Shown here: positions 56,297 through 64,000 of the stretch, one piece after another
Layout: each line of letters opens with the position of its first letter
Position numbering within the stretch: position 1 is the first letter of the stretch
Assembly: GCF_009856355.1 (NCBI RefSeq)
Contig: NZ_WMEW01000001.1
Coordinates: forward strand, 372,001-436,000
Length of the DNA: 64,000 nt
DNA from: Halobacillus litoralis
GTDB taxonomy: Bacteria > Bacillota > Bacilli > Bacillales > Halobacillaceae
Reading direction: 5' to 3'
Notes under the pieces: generated by a model
Database searches by the model: none
The model's input: the letters and a program-made list of their open reading frames with translations, nothing else
Told to the model about the DNA's origin: nothing
Position numbers and translations under genes: made by a program

Positions 56297-56346
56297 AAAA
56301 ACCCCCTCCCCAGACATGCTGTATCATCGTATGCGGGGGGAGGGGG
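56297..56346 (-). terminator. GC-rich terminator of ywlC overlapping the mntP ribosome site
   Basis: GGGGAGGGGG (56337-56346) and CCCCCTCCCC (56302-56311) form a 10-bp stem with a 25-base loop; on the minus strand TTTTT follows directly. The 3' arm is the mntP Shine-Dalgarno. Confidence 0.75.
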
Positions 56347-56353
56347 TCCTATG

Positions 56354-57397
56354 TCATTGGTCTTTGACCTTTTTTTCAGCAGCTTTATTCAGACGGTTCA
56401 TGACAGCAGCGCCTACCCCGGTTTCCGGGAAGGACTCACACAAAATAACATCCACGTCGGCTTCCTTAAATGCACGGAGCGCTCCATACAAGCTTTCCGC
56501 CACTTCAGAAAGGTGACGGCGGGATCCACAGCGGATGATCCGGTCATGATCAATGGCGTCTGCCAGTTCCCGGCTGGCAATGATCCCGACACGTTCCCCC
56601 CTGGCTTTGCATGCGGCCAGCGTTTCAGCGAAAAACGAGTCTTTTCCTTCCACAAGCCATAAAGGTGCTTCCGGTGCGTAGTGCTTGTATTTCATCCCCG
56701 GCGATTTAGGGGCTTCTTCAGTTCCTCCTGCCAAAGCCGGGTCAACCACAACCCGGGGAAGCACAGTCTCTAAATCTTCCTTTGTCACTCCACCCGGTCT
56801 TAAAATGACTGGAATGTCTGCGGTAATATCCAGTACCGTCGATTCCAAACCGACGCCCGTCGACCCACCGTTAAGAATGCCGGCAATCCGCCCATCCAGA
56901 TCCTGATAGACGTGTGAAGCCGTTGTTGGACTTGGACGACCGGAGCGGTTGGCACTCGGAGCGGCCAGCGGTTTATCGGCCGCCTTTAAAAGAGCCAGAG
57001 CCAGTGGATGATCCGGCATCCGGACCGCTACCGTCCCCAGTCCAGCCGTCACATTTTCCGCCGCAGCTCCATTGCTGTGAAAGATCAATGTGAGCGGGCC
57101 GGGCCAGAAAGCATCCATCAGTTCAGCTGCTACCGGAGGAATTTCCGTTGTCAGACTTTCCACCTGCGCACGATCTGATACGTGGACAATCAAAGGATTA
57201 TCCGAAGGGCGTCCTTTCGCTTCGAAGATTCTCTGGACCGCCTGTTTGTTCGTGGCATCAGCCCCCAGCCCATAGACGGTTTCTGTTGGAAAGGCCACCA
57301 CTTGTTGATCAAGCAGCAGCTGCGCCGCTTCACGGACAGCTTCATCATTTTTCTGTGGATGATTCAACTTTTTCCACATCCTGGTTTGCATACTCAT
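56354..57397 (-). CDS. ywlC: L-threonylcarbamoyladenylate synthase YwlC/Sua5
   Basis: First step in the t6A modification of ANN-decoding tRNAs: makes threonylcarbamoyl-AMP from threonine, bicarbonate and ATP. The 347-residue protein has the YrdC part (VVAFPTETVYGLGADATNKQ near residue 33, KGRPSDNPLIVHVS near 60, APSANRSGRPSPT near 145) and the C-terminal Sua5 domain after a linker (SPGMKYKHYAPEAPLWLVEG). AAGGAG precedes the ATG by eight bases. A DnaA-box cluster lies just upstream. Confidence 0.95.
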   Translation of the reverse strand: MSMQTRMWKKLNHPQKNDEAVREAAQLLLDQQVVAFPTETVYGLGADATNKQAVQRIFEAKGRPSDNPLIVHVSDRAQVESLTTEIPPVAAELMDAFWPGPLTLIFHSNGAAAENVTAGLGTVAVRMPDHPLALALLKAADKPLAAPSANRSGRPSPTTASHVYQDLDGRIAGILNGGSTGVGLESTVLDITADIPVILRPGGVTKEDLETVLPRVVVDPALAGGTEEAPKSPGMKYKHYAPEAPLWLVEGKDSFFAETLAACKARGERVGIIASRELADAIDHDRIIRCGSRRHLSEVAESLYGALRAFKEADVDVILCESFPETGVGAAVMNRLNKAAEKKVKDQ

Positions 57398-57473
57398 GGT
57401 ACGTACTCCTTTGTTCTAGGTAAATATCTACATTTATTATGATGAATTCTACAATATATCGCAAATTTAGACA

Positions 57474-57649
57474 TTATTCACAAGATGTCCTCAAGTTATC
57501 CACAAAAATACCCACATATCCAAAGAATCCGTTAGTAACTTGGAAGATAAATCCACTGTTATTCACAGGTTATCAACAGAAAAAAGGTGAATTGTGAATA
57601 AAAGGCTTAGTTATTCACAATTCCGCCTTCGAAGCTTTATATATCCACA
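57474..57649. promoter_or_regulatory. DnaA-box cluster upstream of ywlC
   Basis: TTATCCACA at 57496 is a perfect box. TTATTCACA occurs at 57474, 57559 and 57611, and on the minus strand at 57593; TTATCAACA is at 57570 and ATATCCACA at 57641. That is seven boxes with at most one change in 176 bases, across the gap 57398-57614 and into the next gene. B. subtilis has a known DnaA-binding cluster between ywlC and ywlB, so this is likely the same regulatory site. Confidence 0.85.
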
Positions 57650-57932
57650 ATCTTTTTTCGACATCTTCCAATTGAAACCCTTGGTGCTGGAGAAGAAGGT
57701 CCAGCGTCTGTGAATGACTTTCCACATGAAGCGGCCCAATCCCTTCTTTCTGAGTAAAGACTTGTATCAGCTCAAAAATCTGCAGGATCGTTCCCGGCGT
57801 CACCGTATCCTGCACATGCAGTTTCCCTAATTTCCGCCCGCCATCTGGAACAGGGGTCAGACAAAAAGACCCGACAGCCGTGTTTTCCTTTATAAGCTGA
57901 TAATTTTGATCGTCTACTTCCTTAATAAACAT
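57615..57932 (-). CDS. Small protein at the ywlB/ywlA position, degenerate GNAT-like
   Basis: A 105-residue protein in the place where B. subtilis has ywlB. It has FIKEVDDQNYQLIKENTAVG and a C-terminal HVESHSQTLDLLLQHQGFQL, similar to the last motif of acetyltransferases, but no acetyl-CoA R/Q-x-x-G-x-G/A loop, so it is probably not an active GNAT. The ATG 57932 follows AAAGGGGTGG. Its 3' end lies within the DnaA-box cluster. Confidence 0.65.
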   Translation of the reverse strand: MFIKEVDDQNYQLIKENTAVGSFCLTPVPDGGRKLGKLHVQDTVTPGTILQIFELIQVFTQKEGIGPLHVESHSQTLDLLLQHQGFQLEDVEKRLWIYKASKAEL

Positions 57933-57984
57933 GATAGAATCCACCCCTTTGGTTCACTCTATGAAAAAAGGGGGGGATTCTATG

Positions 57985-58584
57985 CTAGGAAAATAGATTT
58001 TCCCATATCTCTACAACGAAAAACTTCACTTCTTTTTCTTCCTTGTCTTCTTCCACCTTTTCTGAAGGTTCTTCTTCGGCTTCAGCTACGCTGGTACCAT
58101 TTGAAAAATCAAGGAAGCAGAGAGGCGGGAACAACACACACCACCAGTTGTCGCCATCCCCTTCTCCAAGGGTGATCAATACCGCTTCATACTCCCCCGC
58201 CGGATAAATGTAGGAACCATAAAGTTTCGTTGGAAACTGGACGTTTTCTCCGTAAGCCACTGTATAGGAGTAGCGTTTCCCCTCGGCCTCCAGTGTCTCC
58301 TGGACGATCGCTTCCAATTCAGGCAGGCGGGATTCAATTAATTGTCTGGCAGCTTCTACAGAAGTGAGATCCTGAACCCATTTCGTAATTTCGCCGTTGA
58401 CTTGATCACGAACTTTCCGCTTGATACGCTGATCTTCCCCATTATTGCTGTCTGCCAGAATCCGGAGGCGGATCGCTTCATCCGGAATCACTTGATAATC
58501 TATATCGGCTTCTGATTTCTGTCCCCACGGAAGAACGGTAATAAGAATAATTAAACTTAATAATAGCCATCCGCTGTTTTTCAT
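57985..58584 (-). CDS. spoIIR: Stage II sporulation protein SpoIIR
   Basis: Forespore-secreted signal that activates SpoIIGA to process pro-sigma-E in the mother cell. The 199-residue protein has a signal segment (GWLLLSLIILITVLPWG) and the conserved IPDEAIRLRILADSNNGEDQ, IKRKVRDQVN and YGENVQFPTKLYGSYIYPAG-type segments with WWCVLFPPLCFLDF near residue 148. A Glu-rich stretch then leads to the end (EEPSEKVEEDKEEKEVKFF). Confidence 0.95.
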   Translation of the reverse strand: MKNSGWLLLSLIILITVLPWGQKSEADIDYQVIPDEAIRLRILADSNNGEDQRIKRKVRDQVNGEITKWVQDLTSVEAARQLIESRLPELEAIVQETLEAEGKRYSYTVAYGENVQFPTKLYGSYIYPAGEYEAVLITLGEGDGDNWWCVLFPPLCFLDFSNGTSVAEAEEEPSEKVEEDKEEKEVKFFVVEIWENLFS

Positions 58585-58680
58585 TGTCCTCTTCCTCCCT
58601 GTCCCCTTACTAGTTGCTAGTATGGGCAGGGAGAAAGTATCTTAAACCACTCAACTATGAATCTATTAAAAAGTCCGGGC

Positions 58681-59550
58681 CTACACCGTTTTCCTGCGGC
58701 TGGCAAAAACCATCCGGTCCCGCCCATTGATATCCTGTCTGACTTCCGCGCGAAAGCCGGGCAGGAGCCGTTCGATCAAGGACGAAACCTGTTCTCCCTG
58801 ACGCCACCCGATTTCAAAAGCAATGAGCAGCGGCTTTTGTTCCAAGTGTGCAGCCTGATGAAGAATACTTTTGTACGCGGCCAGCCCCTTTTCCTCAGCA
58901 AACAAGGCCAGGGAAGGATCGAAATCAAGTACCGTGTCATCCATCAACGCTTTTTCCTCTTCCGAGATGTACGGAGGATTTGAAATGAGAATATCAAACG
59001 TTTCATCCATCACCGGGGTAAGGAAATCCCCCTGCCGAAACTGGATATCCGCTCCATGCTGCCGGGCATTACCCTCTGCTACTACGAGCGCTTCAGAAGA
59101 AATATCCACAGCGGTTACGTGACTCCCCGGTATTTCCAGTGAAGCTGTAATGGCAATAATCCCGCTTCCCGTTCCCAGATCCACGATGCTCGGCGTTTCT
59201 ATTTTTTCTTCCCTCGCCCAGTCCATGACACCGAGGACAAGCTCTTCCGTTTCCGGACGTGGAATGAGAACATCCGGTGTCACTTTAAACGTCCGGCCGA
59301 AAAAGGACGCAGAACCCAGCAGATGCTGAACAGGCTCTCCAGTTTCCCCATGGGCCCGGACAGCTTTGATAAAGGATTCCTTCACATCTTCGCTCATCGG
59401 TTCATCCTCATAAGCAAGGATTTTTGAAAAACTCCACCCGAGAAACCCTTCGAGTAAAAGCTGGGCGGCCTGTGGTTCCCTGTCATGCTTCTGCAAAAAA
59501 AGGGAAGCCCAGCGGCGGGCTTCCTGAATCGTCGTAAAAGTAGGCTGCAT
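58681..59550 (-). CDS. prmC: Release factor glutamine methyltransferase PrmC
   Basis: N5-methylates the Gln of the GGQ motif of release factors. The 289-residue protein has a helical N-terminal domain and a class I methyltransferase with DLGTGSGIIAITASLE near residue 121 and the catalytic ISNPPYISEEEKAL near residue 190. It starts one base after the prfA stop, with GGTGA as ribosome site, so the enzyme and its substrate are coupled. Confidence 0.95.
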   Translation of the reverse strand: MQPTFTTIQEARRWASLFLQKHDREPQAAQLLLEGFLGWSFSKILAYEDEPMSEDVKESFIKAVRAHGETGEPVQHLLGSASFFGRTFKVTPDVLIPRPETEELVLGVMDWAREEKIETPSIVDLGTGSGIIAITASLEIPGSHVTAVDISSEALVVAEGNARQHGADIQFRQGDFLTPVMDETFDILISNPPYISEEEKALMDDTVLDFDPSLALFAEEKGLAAYKSILHQAAHLEQKPLLIAFEIGWRQGEQVSSLIERLLPGFRAEVRQDINGRDRMVFASRRKTV

Positions 59551-59551
59551 A

Positions 59552-60622
59552 CTATTCACCAAGCTGTTCCAGTTTCTTCGTCTGTTCTTCAATCAGTAAG
59601 GCATCAATAATTTCGTTCATGTTCCCTTGAAGAACTTGATCCAGCTTTTGAAGGGTTAAACCGATACGGTGATCCGTCACACGGGTCTGCGGGAAGTTAT
59701 ACGTGCGGATCCGTTCGGAACGATCTCCTGTTCCTACTGCTGATTTGCGGTTCTCATCATATTCGGCACGTGCTTCCTGCTGGTATTTATCATAAATACG
59801 GGCACGCAGAACCTTCATCGCTTTTTCCTTGTTTTTAATCTGGGACTTTTCATCCTGACACGACACCACAATCCCTGTGGGTTCGTGGGTAAGACGCACA
59901 GCAGACATCGTCGTATTGACACTCTGGCCGCCGGGACCACTGGAAGCGAACGTGTCCACCCGTATATCCTTATCGTGGACCTCCACTTCTACTTCTTCAG
60001 CTTCCGGCATAACCACAACTGTGGCTGTAGAGGTGTGGATACGACCACCGGATTCCGTTTCGGGAACACGCTGGACACGGTGGGCCCCGTTTTCAAATTT
60101 CATTTTGGAATAAGCCATTTCACCAGTGACCATAAAGATGATTTCCTTATACCCACCTACATCATTGGCGTTCGCTTCAATGACTTCTGTTTTCCATCCC
60201 TGCGCTTCCGCATAACGGGCGTACATCCGGTACAAATCACCAGCAAATAAGGCCGCTTCATCACCACCGGCTGCGCCGCGGACTTCCATGATAACGTTTT
60301 TGTCATCGTTTGGATCCTTCGGAAGCATCAACACTTTCAGCCGCTCCTCCAGGTCCTGCTTCTGTGTGGACAACTCACTGATTTCTTCCTTCACCATACT
60401 TTCCATCTCAGCATCCAGCCGGTCTTCAAGCATAGCTCTGGCATCCTTCAGCTGTTCAGCCACTTCTTTATATTCCCTGTAGGCATCCACCGTCTCCTGG
60501 AGCCCTGCCTGCTCTTTGGAATACTCACGCAGTTTATTTGTATCAGAAATGATTTCCGGATCACTCAATAGTTCGTTCAGCTTTTCATAACGATCTTCTA
60601 ATGTTTGTAAACGTTCGATCAA
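59552..60622 (-). CDS. prfA: Peptide chain release factor 1
   Basis: Decodes UAA and UAG and triggers peptide release. The 356 residues equal the B. subtilis length when the TTG at 60622 is used, eight bases after AGAGGTG; the reading frame extends upstream by 43 codons but without a site. The [20 protein letters not shown] segment near residue 228 holds the GGQ motif, and [20 protein letters not shown] the codon-recognition region. Confidence 0.95.
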   Translation of the reverse strand: MIERLQTLEDRYEKLNELLSDPEIISDTNKLREYSKEQAGLQETVDAYREYKEVAEQLKDARAMLEDRLDAEMESMVKEEISELSTQKQDLEERLKVLMLPKDPNDDKNVIMEVRGAAGGDEAALFAGDLYRMYARYAEAQGWKTEVIEANANDVGGYKEIIFMVTGEMAYSKMKFENGAHRVQRVPETESGGRIHTSTATVVVMPEAEEVEVEVHDKDIRVDTFASSGPGGQSVNTTMSAVRLTHEPTGIVVSCQDEKSQIKNKEKAMKVLRARIYDKYQQEARAEYDENRKSAVGTGDRSERIRTYNFPQTRVTDHRIGLTLQKLDQVLQGNMNEIIDALLIEEQTKKLEQLGE

Positions 60623-60702
60623 TGGTATGCACCTCTTTCTCCATAACAGTCTAATTATATTATAGAGCGCCTGGAGATACAACAACCCCAAGGGAGCAGC
60701 AA

Positions 60703-60731
60703 ACAAAACCGGCACCCAGGAGGGCACCGGT
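60703..60731 (-). terminator. Terminator upstream of prfA
   Basis: ACCGGCACCC and GGGCACCGGT pair (two G-U pairs in minus-strand RNA) around AGGA, then TTTTGTTT on the minus strand. It lies 125 bases after the gene 60856-61260. The rest of 60623-60855 shows no gene. Confidence 0.6.
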
Positions 60732-60855
60732 AAACGATTTAAAATATTCACAATCCCGCCGGCCTCCCCGATTCATGCCGGAAGGTGCTCTTGCAACCCG
60801 GACTGAGAGACAGGGACCGCCGCAACGTCCATAGAGTCTCCAACGGCCTTCCGCG

Positions 60856-61260
60856 TCACTTTATTTTGACATGAATATCATAACGCGGGACGGCTTTGTA
60901 AACAGCTTGACCAATCTGTTCCTTCCATTCATCCCGTTCCTCATCCGACATGTCGTCTTCACCAGCCACGTCGACAGTGACCCAGATCTGGTCCGCCTCC
61001 ATGATGACTCGTTTAACCGTCACCCCTTCCAGCTGCTGGGCGGCTGTCTTCGCCATTTCACGATCCTGTTTCAGCCCCCATGTGTGACCGACTTTATTCA
61101 CAGACCGCGGGTTTTCGTCTTCCATCGTCACTTCATTGTTCAAGCCCATGTTCTCTACATCATCCCGGCTCGTCTGCCCCTGATATTTTTCCACCTGCGT
61201 CCCGCAGCCGGCAGCAAACAGGCACAGCAGAGTGGCAGGAATTATGAAACAGTGCTTCAC
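60856..61260 (-). CDS. YhcN/YlaJ-type sporulation lipoprotein
   Basis: A 134-residue lipoprotein with signal (HCFIIPATLLCLFAAGC) and lipobox Cys at about residue 18. The mature part has GLKQDREMAKTAAQQLEGVT and VIMEADQIWVTVDVAG, followed by an acidic stretch (EDDMSDEERDEW) and VYKAVPRYDIHVKIK, the pattern of the YhcN/YlaJ family, spore-located in B. subtilis. The start is GTG 61260 after GAGGTGA. Transcribed alone between tdk-side genes and prfA. Confidence 0.8.
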   Translation of the reverse strand: MKHCFIIPATLLCLFAAGCGTQVEKYQGQTSRDDVENMGLNNEVTMEDENPRSVNKVGHTWGLKQDREMAKTAAQQLEGVTVKRVIMEADQIWVTVDVAGEDDMSDEERDEWKEQIGQAVYKAVPRYDIHVKIK

Positions 61261-61382
61261 GGTATCACCTCTTATCCTTTTAGGCCTAGTATGACCAGAA
61301 GAGGTGAAGGTATGTAAAAAGGACAAAGGGAGAGGCAGCACACATCAAACCAGGCGGAGCATGACAATGGGGACCTGGTTCT

Positions 61383-61664
61383 TTACACGAGCTTCCTTAA
61401 ACGGCCGGGGTCCTCCTGAATGTCTTGCTCAAGCTCCTCACACAATTCCGCATAGTCCAGACACATCTTGTACGTTCTGCCGGAACGGCTTCCTCCAAGC
61501 TTCAGACATTCATTGGCACAAGAACGGCAGACTTCGGCACATGATTGAGTTAAATCACGACTCAAGGGACTGTTTTTTTGAACGACTTCGACCGCATACT
61601 TATAGGCATTCATACACTCTTCCAATACATTGGTTTTTTCCATAAGATAAGCGCCTTTTTTCAT
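61383..61664 (-). CDS. Four-helix-bundle cysteine-rich protein (DUF326-like)
   Basis: A 93-residue protein with Cys pairs spaced along helices: LEECMNAYKYAVEV, SCAEVCRSCANECLKL and KMCLDYAELCEEL. DUF326 proteins (such as YhjQ-type copper-binding four-helix proteins) have this Cys spacing. Copper binding is expected from the family but fewer Cys/His are present here than in the largest members. ATG 61664 follows AAGGAG by nine bases. Downstream of tdk; probably its own unit. Confidence 0.7.
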   Translation of the reverse strand: MKKGAYLMEKTNVLEECMNAYKYAVEVVQKNSPLSRDLTQSCAEVCRSCANECLKLGGSRSGRTYKMCLDYAELCEELEQDIQEDPGRLRKLV

Positions 61665-61795
61665 TATTTTCCACTCCTTTTCCCAAGGATAAAGAAGATA
61701 GGAATCCTCTGCTTTTCCATAGAATACCACATCAACAACCATGAAAAACCATCCGCAGCACATCGGAACACATCCGGACCATAATCGAACATAAA

Positions 61796-61823
61796 AAACA
61801 GCCGGCAGGAAGCCGGCTGTTTT
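61796..61823 (-). terminator. Terminator of tdk
   Basis: ACAGCCGGC and GCCGGCTGT pair with a short loop, with TTTTTT on the minus strand, 12 bases after the tdk stop codon. Confidence 0.92.
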
Positions 61824-61834
61824 AAAACGAGATA

Positions 61835-62455
61835 TTATTCCGCATAAGCGGCTTTTATTTCTTTCTGCCTGGGTTTGTTTGGCACTTCATGATGATGACG
61901 ACAACGTGGCTCGTAGGATTCCGATGCTCCCACCAGAATAACCGGGTCGTCATAGGAAGCCGGTTTCCCATCAATCAAACGCTGTGTACGGCTTGCCGGT
62001 GATCCGCATACAGGGCAGATCGCGTTCAGTTTCGTCACACTCTCACTCAGAGCCATAAGGTCAGGCATCTTTCCAAAAGGTTCTCCCCTGAAGTCCGTAT
62101 CCAAACCAGCGACGATGACGCGTATGCCTTTATCTGCAAGGCATTCGACTACTTCCACGATATGTTCGTCGAAAAACTGCACTTCGTCAATTCCTACAAC
62201 ATCCATCTCATCCGTCACATGCTGCAGAATATCCAGCGAGTTCTTCACCGGCCGCGCCGTCACTGAAGTCCCATTATGGGAAACTACAGCATCTTCCTTA
62301 TAACGGTCATCGATCGCAGGTTTGTACACGCGCACATTCAAGTTTCCAAAGGTCGCCCGTCTCACCCTGCGGATCAGCTCTTCTGATTTTCCACTGAACA
62401 TGCTTCCGCAGATCAGTTCAACCCATCCGCTCTGTTTCATCACATACACGTCCAC
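61835..62455 (-). CDS. tdk: Thymidine kinase
   Basis: Phosphorylates thymidine in the salvage pathway. The 206-residue protein has the P-loop [20 protein letters not shown] near residue 13, [11 protein letters not shown] near 90 (catalytic Glu), and the zinc Cys in [13 protein letters not shown] near 145 with CRHHH near 188. Several GTG starts compete (62455, 62449) behind AAGGGAG; 62455 has the better spacing and 62449 fits the B. subtilis N-terminus. Confidence 0.94.
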   Translation of the reverse strand: MDVYVMKQSGWVELICGSMFSGKSEELIRRVRRATFGNLNVRVYKPAIDDRYKEDAVVSHNGTSVTARPVKNSLDILQHVTDEMDVVGIDEVQFFDEHIVEVVECLADKGIRVIVAGLDTDFRGEPFGKMPDLMALSESVTKLNAICPVCGSPASRTQRLIDGKPASYDDPVILVGASESYEPRCRHHHEVPNKPRQKEIKAAYAE

Positions 62456-62654
62456 TGTCGCTCCCTTCTCCATCAATCAAGCTCAATCCAGCATAATTGT
62501 TTCGTTTATCCTGTATCTCATCAAAAAAGAGCTTCCCCGGCAGCCCCGGATCCCACCGCGGCTCATTCACCAAGGACAGCTCCCTAATATTCATACTTCC
62601 CCGGGAAACGGCTGTTCAGTCTAATGAACCCCTGTGTCCCGTATTTTTTGACAA

Positions 62655-62692
62655 AAAAACAGGCAAACCTTTGAGACAATTTGCCTGTTTTT
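62655..62692 (-). terminator. Terminator of rpmE2
   Basis: AAACAGGCAAA and TTTGCCTGTTT pair around a 12-base loop, followed on the minus strand by seven T. Confidence 0.9.
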
Positions 62693-62735
62693 GTTCAAAA
62701 TGATGATGTCCCCTTCCGTGGAAGGCGGATCATAA

Positions 62736-62981
62736 TTATGAAAGGTTATATTTCTTCTTGAAGCGATCCACACGGCCGCCAGCTTTATCAGCTTTCTGCT
62801 TACCTGTGTAGAACGGGTGGGACGCAGAACTAATCTCTACGCGGATCAATGGGTAAGTGTTGCCATCTTCCCACTCGATCGTTTCTTCAGAAGTCTTAGT
62901 AGATCCTGTTAGAAACTTGAAATTAGAACTTGTGTCTAGGAATACAACTTTACGGTATTCTGGATGAATTCCTGATTTCAT
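62736..62981 (-). CDS. rpmE2: 50S ribosomal protein L31, type B
   Basis: An 81-residue ribosomal protein. It begins [20 protein letters not shown] and ends with [20 protein letters not shown] as in all L31 proteins, but it has no cysteine, so it is the zinc-free type B form. At this locus (between rho and tdk) B. subtilis has the zinc-binding type A rpmE. AAGGAG with a good spacing precedes the ATG. Confidence 0.92.
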   Translation of the reverse strand: MKSGIHPEYRKVVFLDTSSNFKFLTGSTKTSEETIEWEDGNTYPLIRVEISSASHPFYTGKQKADKAGGRVDRFKKKYNLS

Positions 62982-63186
62982 GTTCTTCCACTCCTTTTTG
63001 CCCTGAATCCTTAAGAAACAGAGTTATTGTAAGAGCCGTCGAAGGTTCAACATACACCTTGTACTGAAACTCACATAGAAAGATTATAACAGGGGGGAGA
63101 CCCCAATGCAACAACCAGTTTTTATTAAATGACGGAGAAGATGATGCAGAAAGCGACGGGCCCTCCGAAAAACCCCGGTGGAGAGG

Positions 63187-64000
63187 TCAGCGGCGTGCCG
63201 GTGACGCTTTGCCTTTCATATCCTTATCCATGAGGTCGAAAAATTCGTCGTTGTTTTTCGAAGCACGGAGTCGACGGAGGAACCGGTCGGCAAAATCATG
63301 AGAATCAGACATCGTCTTCCGGATGGCCCAGATTTTGTCCAGATGGGTCTGTGGAAGAAGCAGCTCTTCTTTCCTTGTGCCGGAGCGTACAATATCAATG
63401 GCAGGGAAAATCCGGCGTTCCGCCAGGCTGCGGTCAAGGTGGAGTTCCATGTTCCCTGTTCCCTTGAACTCTTCATAAATGACATCATCCATCCGGGAGC
63501 CGGTGTCAACGAGGGCCGTAGCCAGGATTGTCAGACTTCCCCCCTCCTCGATGTTACGGGCAGCACCGAAGAAACGCTTCGGACGGTGGAAGGCAGCCGG
63601 ATCGATACCACCGGATAATGTCCGCCCGCTCGGTGGGATCACAAGGTTATACGCGCGGGCCAGACGGGTGATGCTGTCCATCAGCACGATCACATCACGC
63701 TTATGTTCCACAAGACGCATCGCCCGCTCCAGAACCAGCTCTGACACTTTAATATGATTTTCAGGAACCTCGTCAAATGTGGAACTGACTACATCCACAT
63801 CCGGAGCGACCGACCGTTCAATATCGGTGACTTCTTCCGGACGTTCATCGACTAACAGAATAATCAGCTTCGCGTCAGGATGATTGACGGAAATACTGTT
63901 CGCCATCTGCTTCAGAAGCATCGTTTTCCCTGCTTTTGGAGGAGCGACGATCAAACCACGCTGTCCATATCCCACTGGAGCCATCAAATCCATGATCCGT
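63187..64000 (-). CDS. rho: Transcription termination factor Rho, C-terminal part (5' end outside window)
   Basis: ATP-driven RNA translocase that ends transcription at Rho-dependent sites. The visible 268 residues cover the RecA-like domain: [20 protein letters not shown] (P-loop), [16 protein letters not shown] (catalytic Glu), [16 protein letters not shown] (Q/R loop) and [20 protein letters not shown] (secondary RNA-binding site). The RNA-binding N-terminal domain is beyond the right edge. The C-terminal end has the short basic tail KGKASPARR. Confidence 0.95.
   Translation of the reverse strand, partial: RIMDLMAPVGYGQRGLIVAPPKAGKTMLLKQMANSISVNHPDAKLIILLVDERPEEVTDIERSVAPDVDVVSSTFDEVPENHIKVSELVLERAMRLVEHKRDVIVLMDSITRLARAYNLVIPPSGRTLSGGIDPAAFHRPKRFFGAARNIEEGGSLTILATALVDTGSRMDDVIYEEFKGTGNMELHLDRSLAERRIFPAIDIVRSGTRKEELLLPQTHLDKIWAIRKTMSDSHDFADRFLRRLRASKNNDEFFDLMDKDMKGKASPARR

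Noticed and set aside
56294..56346. Manganese riboswitch (yybP-ykoY) ahead of mntP
   Set aside because: The conserved loop sequences of that riboswitch are not present in the 60-base gap.
60622..60751. N-terminal extension of prfA by 43 codons
   Set aside because: The extension is hydrophobic and unlike RF1; TTG 60622 gives the normal 356 residues.

Overview
The window is a piece of a low-to-mid GC, spore-forming Firmicute of the family Bacillaceae. The evidence is a full set of endospore genes (spoIIR, spoIID, spoIIQ, spoIIID, GerP-like and coat-type genes), flagellar genes (flhO, flhP), mbl, a sinR-like gene and a gene order (rho, rpmE, tdk, prfA, prmC, spoIIR, ywlC, mntP, ywlE, rpiB, ywlG, glyA, upp, atp operon, ywmB, murA, spoIID, spoIIQ, spoIIID, mbl, flhO, flhP, fabZ) that follows the Bacillus subtilis oriC-proximal arm. 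Several acidic lipoproteins would fit a salt-tolerant member, but the genus cannot be read from the sequence. Nearly all genes lie on the minus strand, so the window is best read from right to left. No rRNA, tRNA, CRISPR array or insertion sequence was seen.

Right part (about 31-64 kb), conserved core in minus orientation: rho (5' end cut by the window), a zinc-free type B L31, thymidine kinase, translation termination factors PrfA/PrmC, SpoIIR, the tRNA threonylcarbamoyl gene ywlC with a cluster of DnaA boxes upstream, mntP, a YwlE-like phosphatase with an extra segment, rpiB, ywlG, glyA, upp, mnaA, a secreted Vpr-like subtilase, the complete ATP synthase operon (atpZ-I-B-E-F-H-A-G-D-C) with a good sigma-A promoter, then the sporulation and cell-shape genes. 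Between flhP and fabZ sits an FAD monooxygenase/methyltransferase pair.

Middle part (about 16.6-28 kb), accessory: a compact spore-surface-like cluster with two Hsp20-fold proteins, a GerPC-like protein and four small paralogous proteins sharing one motif at fixed spacing; a sugar isomerase-like protein; a SinR-like regulator; a HEPN-CBS fusion; a PilZ protein; an RND efflux pump (SwrC type) with its adaptor; and small genes including a YjfB-type motility protein.

Left part (0-16.3 kb), catabolism: the histidine utilisation operon hutPHUIG with CcpA site, HutP target and terminator all visible; a GNAT enzyme; then a carbohydrate island made of a binding protein, two permeases (no ATPase), a LacI-type regulator, a ThuA-like protein, two Gfo/Idh/MocA dehydrogenases, a TIM-barrel isomerase and a YesL-like membrane protein. 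Twin LacI-type operators precede this operon. The gene set fits uptake of a glycoside followed by oxidation and isomerisation of the sugar, possibly by the 3-keto route.

Two families of non-coding repeats occupy the gene-free stretches: one is a long hairpin element with conserved core but different, self-complementary arms in every copy (three full copies and one short one), the other shares an 18-base core at three places.
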